Both the position numbers and the translations under genes were made by a program. Shown here piece after piece: positions 53,401-62,786 of a stretch of DNA of 64,000 nucleotides; positions within the stretch are counted from its first letter, which is position 1, and every line of letters begins with the position of its first letter. The DNA comes from CAYSPT01 sp964432985 (GTDB lineage: Bacteria > Muiribacteriota > CAYSPT01): assembly GCA_964432985.1 (NCBI GenBank), contig CAYSPT010000003.1, positions 1 to 64,000 of the forward strand, read 5' to 3'. Under the pieces are notes generated by a model. It ran no database searches and had not been told where the DNA came from. It saw nothing but the letters and a program-made list of their open reading frames with translations.

Positions 53401-56400
53401 ATCCCGAACCGTCACCCACGAAAGCCGTGGCCGTGACCGTGCCCACGACATCCAGGGCCGTGGTCGGGCTGGCGGAGCCGATACCGACGTTACCGCTGTT
53501 CAGCATAACAACCTTGTTGGTGCCGCCTGAATCCTTGAGCGCAATACCACCGGTACCGCCATAGAAGCCCAATACAGTCGACTGGTACCGGATACTACCG
53601 GCGGCGAAACCAGGGCTCAGCTCTATTATGTTGCCGCCTACCTTGACAATTCCAGTGGTGGCGATGTTGCCCACAACATCGAGCGCGTCGGCGGGACTGA
53701 GCGAGCCGATACCCACGTTGCCGGCAGCGGTTACGAAAACCGGTGTATTTCCATCAGAATTGCTTAGGTTGAACCCGCCGCTGTCGCTTCCGAAGTACCA
53801 GGTTTTGGGCCCGGCGTCGGATTCGGTCAGGGCGATAACGGGATTGGTGTGCTCGATGTGCAGAATGTTGGTGGGGCTGCTGGTGCCGATACCTACCAGT
53901 CCTGCATTGTCTACGATCAGCGCGTCGGCGGGATCACTGTCGGCGGCGTCCAGGCTGCTCGAGCTTATTCCTGAAACGCTGATTGTCGTTCCTTCGATCG
54001 TTATACCGGTTCCGGCGGTGTAGGTCGTATCGGTATCTTCGCCGGGAATGCCCAGAGCGGTGATGTCGCTCTTGGCGATGGAAAGCTTCGAAAACGCGAT
54101 GGCAGCATCGGTGGCTACATCGGCGTCGGCAATGGTGCCATCGGTGATGTTTATAGAGGTGACCGCCGTCAGGTAGCCGTTGTCGGCTACGTAGGTATCC
54201 ACGTCGTTTTCGCTCAAGGTCGTGTCCTCACCGGGAATACCCAGGTCGGTGATGTCGGTCTTGACAATATTCAGCTTCGAAAACGCAATGGCCGCATTTG
54301 TGGCTACATCGGCGTCGGCAATGGTGCCATCGGTGATGTTTATAGAGGTGACCGNNNNNNNNNNNNNNNNNNNNNNNNNNNNNNNNNNNNNNNNNNNNNN
54401 NNNNNNNNNNNNNNNNNNNNNNNNNNNNNNNNNNNNNNNNNNNNNNNNNNNNNNTGGCAATGGCAAGCTTGCTGAACGCTATAGCAGCGTCGGTGGCCAC
54501 GTCGGCGTCAGCGATGGTCCCGTCGGTGATGTCGGTAGACGTCACCGCCGTCAGGTAATTGTTGTTGGAAACGAAGTTATCCACCTCGGTCTCGCTCAAG
54601 GTCGTGTCCGACCCCGGGATACCCAGGCCGGTGATGTCGGTCTTGGCAATGGCAAGCTTGCTGAACGCTATAGCAGCGTCGGTGGCCACGTCGGCGTCGG
54701 CGATGGTCCCGTCGGTGATGTCGGTAGACGTGACCGCCGTCAGATAGTTGTTGTTGGAGACGAAGTTATCCACCTCGGTCTCGCTCAGGGTCGTGTCCGA
54801 CCCCGGGATACCCAGGCCGGTGATATCGGTCTTGGCGATACTAAGCTTGCTGAAGGCGATGGCAGCATCGGTGGCCACGTCGGCGTCGGTAATGGTGCCG
54901 TCGGTGATGTCGTTGGACGTGACCGACGTTAGATAGTTGTTGTTGGAGACAAAGTTATCGACCTCGGTCTCGCTCAAGGTCGTGTCCGACCCCGGGATAC
55001 CCAGGTCGGTGATGTCGGTTTTCGTGACAGTCAACTTGCTGAACGGGATATCGTTGTCGGCCACGGTCAGCTTGGAATATGGGATGTCGCCGGTGCCGAT
55101 GCTCAGCTTCGAATAAGCGATGGCGGCGTCGGTGGCCACATCGGTGTCGGCGATGGTACCGTCGGTGATTTTAGCCGAGGTAATTGAGTTGTCACCTATC
55201 TCCGCAGCTGCAACGTTGGTCAATTGGGAGCCGTCTCCGACGAACGAGCCTGCGGTAACCGAGCCGGTGGTGACAAGATCCTGAGCGCCGAAATCGGGGC
55301 TGACTTTAGATCCGCTTATTCCGGCCAGATAATCGTCGGCGATGGCATCGCCCTGCCAGGTGCCGGAGGTGACGGTGCCGCTTTCGTTCACCTTGAAGGT
55401 GGCCGAGCCCACGGTCAGGGCGGCGTCCGGCGCGGTGGTCCCGATGCCCACGTATCCCGTGGTGTCGTCAACCACGAAGGGTAGGCCTCCCGACGGCTGC
55501 ACGTGCAGGGTGCCTTCGGGCGCTACGGTACCGATACCGACGTTGCCGCCGGATGAGTTTATAGCGGTGGTGGTCGCCGCCGAGTTGATGCCCAGGTAAT
55601 CACTGGTGCCATCCCAATAGATATTACCCTTGTGCGTACCGGCTTCATAGAAGTCAATATACGAGTGCGTGCCGCTGCCGGCGTCAATGGCGATGCCCGC
55701 GTACGCCGACGCATTGTCGATATCAAGCTTGGCGCGGGGGCCGGTGGTGCCGAGACCGATGTTACCGTCAGGATCGATGGTCAAACGCGATGCACCGGCG
55801 GTTTCATCGAAGATGTTGAACTTTCCGGCCCCGAAGCCGTTATTTTGCCCCAGGCTGCTGATCGCCCAGCTACGGCCGTTCGTAGAGGTGTTCTTCAACC
55901 TGATATCCGTGGCGCTCGTGCTGTCGCTTTCAACCTGCAGTTTCACCATCCCCGCGTCACCCGGGCCGATGGAAACATTACCCAAACCGTTTATCTTCAT
56001 CCACTGGGTGACGGTGGAGCCGCTTATATCGCCGAAGATGAAACCTCCGTTGGCACTGCCCTTATTGTTCAGAATCCAGGACTGCCCCCCGCTGATGCGG
56101 TTCCACTGCAGGTGCAGGCCCTGGCCGCCGTAGGGAAGCGAGGATACATCGCTGGTGAAATTTCTGGAATGCACGCCGGAGGAGAAACTGCCAAGCCCGT
56201 TGACATCAAGCTTCGCTACCGCGCTGGTGGTGCCGATACCGACGTTGCCGCCGCCCTGGTTCAACACGGTATCGGTTCCCATCCCGTTGATGCCCAGGTA
56301 ATCACTTGCCCCTTCCCACCAGATATTGCCCTTGATGGTGCCGTCTTCCTTGAAGTCGATAAAGGAATTATGGCTGTCGCCTGCGTCCAGGATGATGCCT

Positions 56401-57860
56401 TCGCTCTCCGGGCCGGCAATGTGCAGGCTGCTTGCCGGCGCCGTGGTGCCGATACCGATGTTGCCCATGGCGGCGATGAGGTTGGTCTGCTCTTCTTCGT
56501 CTACCGTCCCGTCGTCGGCGACTTTGAGGTGCTCCGCGGTGTTGAAGTCGGTGTTCCCGTGCCGGTCCTTCACCCTCACTCCGAAGATGTAGCGCTCGCC
56601 GGCGGTCAAACCGTTCACCAGGTAGCCCAGGTCCGCTTTGACGCCCTCGTACAATTCCTCCGCACCCTCCGTTACTTCCACCGGGCTGTTGCTGGACCAG
56701 TCGTCCGAATCCCACTGGCCGGCCGCGGCGTGGTAGACGATGTAGGTGAGCGGTCCGGACACGTCCAGGGCCTGTCCGAACTCCACCGCCACGTTGTGCC
56801 CCGCCTGGTTATCGAAATCGAAAGCGGTGACCACGCCGGCAGTGCTCTCCCATACGGGGGGTTTTTCGTCGGTCATGGTCTGATCGGCGGTGGCCGCCTG
56901 GGTCGTCCACACGGTGACATCGGACTTCTCCTCGTCATCGTCGATGAGATCGTGACTGAACCTCAGGGTATAGGTACCGGCGGGCACACCTTCGATGACG
57001 TAGTTTCCATCCGGGTCGGTGACGGCGAAATGGGCGGTATCGTTCACCCGAACCAGCACGTCCCCGATGGGCTGGCTGTCCGCCGCGTCGGTCACGGTGC
57101 CGGTGATCCGCCCGCCGGTCGATACCTCCAGCTGCACCGTACCCACACTGGATGCCAGCCCGGCGGAGATGTAGACGCTGGAGGAATAGTCCTGGGTCAC
57201 GTAGCCCTCGTGAACAAACCGTACGCTGTAGCTTCCCACGGCTACCTCTCTGATGGTGAAGCTGCCGTTGACGTCGGTGTACCCGATGTAATCGGTCCCC
57301 TTGACCAGCACGAAGGTCCCGGTGTGGTCGGATTCCCCCGCGAGCCTGATGATCCCTGTCAGGTCACCGGTGGGGGTCAGGTAGAAATTAAGCTCGTTGG
57401 ATGCCGTGGGCGACACCGTGGCCCGGCTCTGGGCCTTATAGCCGCCCTTCTTCGCTTCCACGAAGTAGTCGCCTTCCTTGAGGTCGGTCAGCACGTATAC
57501 GCCTTCGGCGTCGGTCATGGTGGCGTAGGAGTCGCCGGTAAGGTTTTCGGTGGCCTGGAGCGTTTTTAAAAATCCGTACTTGCCGGCGGGACGCGCCGCC
57601 AGCACCCGGGCCTGCCTGGCCGACACGCTGTCCTCGACCCGGGTGGCTATTACCCGGGCATTGTCCGGCGATATACCGTCGGGAAAAGCAACTTTACCCG
57701 TCAGGGTATATCCCGAAAGCGTCACCATGGAACCGGACCCGCCGGAAGAGCTGCCGCCTGCGGTATTACCGCCGCCACCGCCGCAGCCGCACAGTGTCAC
57801 CAGAAGAGCGCCGAGTACTGCCAGAGTCACGAAAAACCTGTTTCTGCCTGCCTTGTTCAT
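50413..57860 (-). CDS. Giant surface lipoprotein fibre with C-terminal S74 chaperone domain (two gaps)
   Basis: Three pieces form one gene of about 2,480 codons. N-terminus: lipoprotein signal (LGALLVTLCGCGGGG). Next, three carboxypeptidase-regulatory-like domains (57720-56910) and a fibronectin-like region. Then beads of NVGIGTTxPxxxLxV head repeats, a block of 63-residue tandem repeats (about 55160-54000), further head repeats, and a YadA-head-like stretch (NTAVGFASLGSTTTGYWNTG, 52410-51960). The C-terminus is an endosialidase-type S74 domain: SSRRWKDNI keeps the Ser...Lys pair of autocleavage, followed by DIGCIAEEVGVVVPELV and a coiled coil. Known: S74 trimerises fibres and cuts itself off. 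Inferred: a lipid-anchored trimeric fibre or adhesin. A module near 51500-50900 is a copy of 56270-55560. Confidence 0.88.
51512..51611. other. Assembly gap (100 N) inside the S74 fibre gene (distal)
   Basis: Exactly 100 N. The frame breaks across it, but the flanks match a duplicated module elsewhere in the gene, proving continuity. Confidence 0.99.
54000..55160 (-). repeat. 189-bp (63-residue) tandem repeats of the S74 fibre
   Basis: Successive copies start every 189 bp (for example about 54548, 54743, 54932) and encode TDITGLGIPGSDTTLSETEV...TDITDGTIADADVATDAA... with few changes. Five or more copies are visible plus the gap. Confidence 0.9.
54355..54454. other. Assembly gap (100 N) inside the repeat block of the S74 fibre gene
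   Basis: Exactly 100 N within the 189-bp repeats; the number of repeats is therefore unknown and may be underestimated. Confidence 0.99.
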
Positions 57861-58103
57861 ACCACTTCCACCTCCGTTAAGTATTCTTGTGTGAAGGAAT
57901 ATTCGGGTGGTACTACCCCGGGGGAAACGCTACATCCTATACTCCATTAAATAAGAGCTTATTAAATTATAAGAAAAGTCTACATCATAAGCGGTAAAAA
58001 AAATAGCTTTTCATTGACAATAATTATCATATTCATATATGGTAGAATTGGTTTTTTTCTACCCAAAAAAAATCGCCATTTTCAGCTTGAATGGAGCGTA
58101 AAA
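57861..58103. promoter_or_regulatory. AT-rich divergent control region between the two surface giants
   Basis: A 243-bp AT-rich region. AATAAG/CTTATT (57950-57963) is a 14-nt dyad; TATAAT on the minus strand lies at 57966-57971. Plus strand: TTGACA at 58014-58019 and extended -10 TGGTAGAAT at 58040-58048. GACAATAATTATCATATTC (58016-58034) agrees with the Fur-box consensus at about 15 of 19 positions. Promoters are only suggested by eye. Confidence 0.4.
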
Positions 58104-61100
58104 ATGAACGTTTTAGTGAAAAACAAGTATATCTCAATTTTGATGTTAATCTGCGTCTTGCTAAGCGTATTTTTTCTCTCGCACAAACCGGCCATGGCGC
58201 AGCGGCGCGTAGCTCTCACCGTTACCGCCCAGGTGATGGACCTGGACGGACGGGGGGTCCAGAACGATGCCCGGATTACCGTTCGCGACCCGAACGGGAG
58301 ACCTGTCAATAGAGCGTCGGTCAGTGTAAACAGACGCAGATATAATACTAACGCTCAGGGAGTCGCGAATACTGTAGATCACCCGTATGGGAGAACATAC
58401 AAGGCGGTAGTCACCGTAAGGTTAAACCGCAACACCACCGGCCATGGTGAAACAAGCTTCACCATAGAAAAACCAAAACCCTTCCAGATCACCGCCACCG
58501 TCATCGACAGCGACCGTGACGGCCAGCAGAACGATGTCCAGGTATCAGTCCTTGACGGCAACGGGAAGCCTGTCGCCGCGCAGCTCAATGTGAACGGTAA
58601 AGCCGCCGGGAAAACCGATTCCCGGGGACGCGGTTATCTTAGGAACTACGCGCCGGGAAACTATAGACTATACGCCAAAGCCAGGACAGGAACGGGCAGT
58701 ACGAACTTCACGGTGGAAAAGACGGAGGTCACCATTACCCTCTCAGCCAGGTTAGGAGACAATGATGGCCGGGGCGGCCGAAACGACCTCCGGGTCACCG
58801 TCACCCCCTCCATACGAATAAGGATGGAGGCCTCTATCACGGTCGGGGGCCGTGCCGTCGGGACCACCAGCAACAGGCAGCTTTACCTTCCCAACCTGCC
58901 TCCGGGGTCACACACGATCGAAGCTTCAGCGAACATCCGCGGGCGAACGATCACCGCCAGCACCTCGGTGGATATTGAAGAACTCCCTACGATTTCTGTC
59001 TCTGCCCTGCTCCAGGACAGCGACGGGAAGGACGGACAGAACGATGTCGCGGTAACCGTCACGTTCGATAACGGTAACCCCGTGCCGCAAGCCATCATAA
59101 ATCTTAACGGCAAGGCCGTGGGCAGAGCCGGTGATGACGGCACGTTTTCCCTGCTCAACCTGTCGCCGGGCTCACAGAGAATCATCGCCTTTCACAAATA
59201 CGGCAGGACCATTCTGCGAGGACAAAGTACGGTGGAAATCGAAAAGCCAGAAATCAGCGTAACGACCATGCTTGCCGACATCGACGGCAGAGGCGGACTG
59301 AACGATCTCCAGATCGCTGTCAAGGACAGCAACGGTAAGCCCGTACCGGGTGCCCATATCTATGTGGGGAGGCGGGTTGCCGACATGACCAATGCCCAGG
59401 GAGAATCGCGTTATCTCAACCTGTATCACGGTACGTACGCTGTTATCGCTTCTAAGAAGTACGGAAGGGTAACGGTCAGGGGAGAGACTTCACTAACCAT
59501 CGAAGCACCGTCCAAACAATTGGCCGCTGCCATTGAACAACGGACCACCGGGGAAGGGCTCAACATCACGACCATACTCCAGGCCCTGGATTCCGACCGC
59601 TGGCGGAACGATCTCTCCATCACCGTCGCGGACAACAACGGCCGGAGTGTCCCCATAACTTTACTAAGGATCAATGGAAGATTTTTCCGGACCGACGATT
59701 CCGGCAAGTATTTAGCGCGGAACCTGAAGCCCGGGGATCATAAGATATCCGCCGAAGCCACCGTCGACGAAACGCGTTACACAACCAGCACCAGCGTGAC
59801 CGTAGCCTCGCGTACGGAAGACAGGGCATCGCAGACAAGCGGCAGAAACATAAGCCAGATACGGAGCTCCCTGGTGTCGATGTATCAAAGCCTTCTCAAA
59901 AGAGACCCGACCCCCAGCGAGATTAACCATTACACCATCCAGATAACGCAAAACGTCATGACACTCGGACAGGTCCGGCAGGCTATCATCAACTCAGCCG
60001 AATACAAGCAACAGCAAGCGCAACGAGAGCAGACCGCGAAGAAATCCACCCGGGAAAAGCAGCAGACCTCGTCGGAGGTTGGGATCAGCGTCACTGCCCT
60101 GGTCGTGGACAGTGACGGCACCGGCGGCCAGAACGATCTGCAAATAACCGTTACGTACATGAACGGGGCGCCCATGCCCCGGGCGGCGGTCCGGATCAAC
60201 GGCTCCTCCGCCGGAACAACCGACGCCCAGGGAGGACTGGTCAGGCTCAACCAGCCGCCGGGGGACTACGGAATCGTCGCCTACGGACGGGTCGGCAGGA
60301 CCGTGGTCAAGAGCAGCGCCTCGGCAACCATCCTGTCCCCCGACCAGCAGCAGCAAACCGGCACACAAACAGCTGAAAAGCCGCCGCAGCCGGAAACCAA
60401 AACACAACCTGAACAAAAGCCGCCGCAGCGGCAGAAACCGCCGGCAGCACCCGGCGGCGGACGGCGGCCCGAACGACAGACCGGAGCCAGACCCGAAAAG
60501 CCGGCACAACCTGCCGAACAGCGAAAAACCCCGTCGGAACCGGCAATCACCGTCACGGTCCTGGTGCAGGACAATGACACCAAGGGCGGCCAGAACGACC
60601 TGCAGATAACGGTCATGAACCAGCTCGGCCGGCCCGTGCCGAAAGCCGCCATCAGGGTGGACGGCCGCTCCGCCGGTGTAACCGACTCCCAGGGAATCCT
60701 GCTCTACAACAACCTGGCGCCGGGCACCCACCGGGTCGGCGCCTACGGGCGGGTCGGCAGGACCGTCCTCAAGAGCAACACCACGGCCACCGTCCTGTCC
60801 CCGCAACAGCAGCGGCGGCAGCAGATAGCCGAGAGGGAAAAAGCGCAGAAACAGCGGCAGGAAGAAGCGCGTAAGAAAAGGGAAGAACAGGAAAAGGCCA
60901 GGGCCCAGCGGCAGGAAGAAGCGCGCAAGAAGCAGGAGGAGCAGCGGAAAGCCGCCGAAGAGAAGAGACGCCGGGAGTTGGAGGAGCAGAGAAAGAAATC
61001 AGCCGATGCCGCTATCACCGTCAACGCCATGCTCCAGGCCATGGACGCCGACAGGTGGCGCAACGATATCGTCATCAGCGTAACCGACAATAACGGCAAA

Positions 61101-62654
61101 GCGGTACCCGGCGCCGATCTCGTTGTCGGACGCAGACGGGGGAAGACGAATCCAAACGGCAAGTACGTACTCAAGAACCAGCGGCCCGGGAAATACACCA
61201 TAACCGCATCCGCCACCATCGAGCGGCGGGGAGTCCGGGATCGAACCGACGTGGAGATCCTGTCACCAAGGGACGACAGGACCGCGCGGAATCAGGAAAT
61301 GGCCGAGCGGCGCAAGCAGCGGGAAAAGGAGCGGCAGAAGCAGCAGGAAGAAGAGCGGCGGCAGCAAGCAGAGGAGCAGCGACGGCAGCAAGAAGAAGAG
61401 AGAAAGAAAAGGATGGCGGAGAAACTGCAGCAACAGCCCGGGAAACGGCCGCAGATGCCGCCGGTCAAACCCGGTCTCCCCGGTGACACCATCCCGCCGG
61501 TAGTGGTCCTCTCCCCCATCACCGCCATAGACATCGGCGGGCAGATCCTCATCACCGCGCCGCCGGAAGGCGTCCCCATCTATGAGCCGGGAACCCAGAA
61601 ACTGGAAGGCACCGTGATTGGCGCCGTGAGCGGCCAGAAAGCGGACATCTACCTGAACGGCACCCGGGTCAGCACCGTGGATGTCGCCGGCGGTTCGTTC
61701 AGCTCCACCGTCAACCTGACCTGTGACCGAAAAGAGCACGCCGTGGAAATGAAGTCCGTCATCCCGGCGGCGTCCTCGGTAACGGTCACCGGCTCCATTA
61801 CCGATAACCAGGGCCCCCTGGAGTACAGCCTGCTGGTCAACGGCCAAATCGTGCTGCAACAGAAGACCACCCAGACCAGCGTCACCATCAGCCAGGAGGT
61901 CGCCATCAACAAGGGCGCGTCCAACACCATCATCCTCACCGCCCGTGACGGCAGGAAGAATCCCGGCGCCGCCAAGCTGGAGTACGAGGCCCCGGCTGAC
62001 AAGACCATCACCCAGAAGCACACCATCCAGATGGACAGCGAGCCGCCCATCATCGTCAACATCTTCCCCCAGAGCGGCGACACCATCGACGAGAACTATC
62101 CCCAGTTTGAGACTACTTCCGCCGACGGTGGGACCATGAACATCTCCGGGACCATCATCGACATCAACGCCGACACCACCACCGGGTACGTGGACGTGGA
62201 GGTCAACGGTCTCACCGACTACCGGTTCAAGATCGAGGGCAGCGGCTCCTTCGCCGGCGATATTACAGTCAAGCCGGGGACCAACACCATTGTGGAAAAG
62301 ACAAAGGATAAATGCGATAACGAGATGGTTGTGACCAAGAAGGTCACCATCGACATGGGAAAAAGCACCCTGTACGGGCGGGTACTGGACTCCGAAAGCG
62401 GCCAGGGCGTGGAAGGGGCCATGATCCAGGCCATCGGGCAAAGCGGAGTCTACCAGGGCCGGTCGGGCTCGGACGGACGTTTCACTATCCGCGACCTTCC
62501 CAATGGCGAGTACTCGGTGATCATCGACCGGGACGACTACGTGCGCGGGGTGGAGACCAGCGTCACGGTGCCCAACTACGGCCCCGTGTCAACCGAGGTG
62601 ACCCCCACCAGCGTTACGCCCAACATGAGCGTTACGCCCAACATGGATTATTAA
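58104..62654 (+). CDS. Giant secreted protein with nine DxDGxGxxND-type repeats, a DUF4214-like domain and coiled-coil linkers
   Basis: ATG 58104 with GGAG upstream gives 1,516 residues; the in-frame TTG at 58014 is part of the promoter. Signal peptide (ISILMLICVLLSVFFLSHKPAMA). Nine repeats of about 88 residues start near residues 42, 132, 215, 301, 388, 489, 665, 819 and 975, each opening with an Asp/Asn-rich loop (DLDGRGVQND, DSDGTGGQND, DNDTKGGQND; three are variant SDRWRND/ADRWRND), then a carboxypeptidase-regulatory-like beta domain (GKPVPGA...). A DUF4214-like helix bundle lies at about 580-635 (YQSLLKRDPTPSEINHY). Gln/Glu/Arg coiled linkers are at 905-968 and 1058-1105. A C-terminal CarboxypepD_reg domain (1419-1490) follows. 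The loops look like calcium sites. A surface scaffold or adhesin is likely. Confidence 0.8.
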   Translation: MNVLVKNKYISILMLICVLLSVFFLSHKPAMAQRRVALTVTAQVMDLDGRGVQNDARITVRDPNGRPVNRASVSVNRRRYNTNAQGVANTVDHPYGRTYKAVVTVRLNRNTTGHGETSFTIEKPKPFQITATVIDSDRDGQQNDVQVSVLDGNGKPVAAQLNVNGKAAGKTDSRGRGYLRNYAPGNYRLYAKARTGTGSTNFTVEKTEVTITLSARLGDNDGRGGRNDLRVTVTPSIRIRMEASITVGGRAVGTTSNRQLYLPNLPPGSHTIEASANIRGRTITASTSVDIEELPTISVSALLQDSDGKDGQNDVAVTVTFDNGNPVPQAIINLNGKAVGRAGDDGTFSLLNLSPGSQRIIAFHKYGRTILRGQSTVEIEKPEISVTTMLADIDGRGGLNDLQIAVKDSNGKPVPGAHIYVGRRVADMTNAQGESRYLNLYHGTYAVIASKKYGRVTVRGETSLTIEAPSKQLAAAIEQRTTGEGLNITTILQALDSDRWRNDLSITVADNNGRSVPITLLRINGRFFRTDDSGKYLARNLKPGDHKISAEATVDETRYTTSTSVTVASRTEDRASQTSGRNISQIRSSLVSMYQSLLKRDPTPSEINHYTIQITQNVMTLGQVRQAIINSAEYKQQQAQREQTAKKSTREKQQTSSEVGISVTALVVDSDGTGGQNDLQITVTYMNGAPMPRAAVRINGSSAGTTDAQGGLVRLNQPPGDYGIVAYGRVGRTVVKSSASATILSPDQQQQTGTQTAEKPPQPETKTQPEQKPPQRQKPPAAPGGGRRPERQTGARPEKPAQPAEQRKTPSEPAITVTVLVQDNDTKGGQNDLQITVMNQLGRPVPKAAIRVDGRSAGVTDSQGILLYNNLAPGTHRVGAYGRVGRTVLKSNTTATVLSPQQQRRQQIAEREKAQKQRQEEARKKREEQEKARAQRQEEARKKQEEQRKAAEEKRRRELEEQRKKSADAAITVNAMLQAMDADRWRNDIVISVTDNNGKAVPGADLVVGRRRGKTNPNGKYVLKNQRPGKYTITASATIERRGVRDRTDVEILSPRDDRTARNQEMAERRKQREKERQKQQEEERRQQAEEQRRQQEEERKKRMAEKLQQQPGKRPQMPPVKPGLPGDTIPPVVVLSPITAIDIGGQILITAPPEGVPIYEPGTQKLEGTVIGAVSGQKADIYLNGTRVSTVDVAGGSFSSTVNLTCDRKEHAVEMKSVIPAASSVTVTGSITDNQGPLEYSLLVNGQIVLQQKTTQTSVTISQEVAINKGASNTIILTARDGRKNPGAAKLEYEAPADKTITQKHTIQMDSEPPIIVNIFPQSGDTIDENYPQFETTSADGGTMNISGTIIDINADTTTGYVDVEVNGLTDYRFKIEGSGSFAGDITVKPGTNTIVEKTKDKCDNEMVVTKKVTIDMGKSTLYGRVLDSESGQGVEGAMIQAIGQSGVYQGRSGSDGRFTIRDLPNGEYSVIIDRDDYVRGVETSVTVPNYGPVSTEVTPTSVTPNMSVTPNMDY
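62610..62645 (+). repeat. Exact 18-bp tandem duplication at the gene 3' end
   Basis: AGCGTTACGCCCAACATG occurs twice head to tail, encoding SVTPNM twice, immediately before the last two codons and stop of the giant protein. Confidence 0.95.
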
Positions 62655-62664
62655 GGACTGGCCC

Positions 62665-62720
62665 TTACCGCTGCTCAAGCGCCTCCAGGCGGGACACGAT
62701 CTCGGTGATCCTCGACAGAG
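62665..62720 (-). pseudogene. Broken 3' end of a second S74-domain gene
   Basis: On the minus strand this encodes ITEIVSRLEALEQR and stop, matching the end of the giant fibre (ARNAEIMSRLEALERR, stop at 50413) at about 80% of bases. The match stops abruptly at about 62720, where TTGACA of the next gene's promoter begins. So an S74 gene was cut here. Confidence 0.7.
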
Positions 62721-62775
62721 TTGACATTGCTTTATTTTTTCGGCTATAATGCAATCAGATTGTAATATAGCCGAT
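62721..62775 (+). promoter_or_regulatory. Consensus promoter inside a 35-bp dyad
   Basis: TTGACA (62721-62726), an 18-bp spacer and TATAAT (62745-62750) both match the sigma70 consensus perfectly. The -10 lies in one arm of a dyad: TCGGCTATAATGCAATC, a central A, GATTGTAATATAGCCGA, with an inner perfect CAATC/GATTG. The layout fits a repressor, possibly self-regulation. Confidence 0.75.
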
Positions 62776-62786
62776 AAAGGTGTTCT

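Noticed and set aside
54000..55160. Repeats resembling a CRISPR array
   Set aside because: The period is 189 bp, entirely coding and without spacers; they are protein repeats.
55632..57569. 645-codon plus-strand ORF
   Set aside because: Antisense to the S74 lipoprotein gene, with mirror repeats of that gene and no recognised domain.
61263..62441. 392-codon minus-strand ORF
   Set aside because: Antisense to the giant surface protein; the sense frame has signal peptide, repeats and ribosome site.
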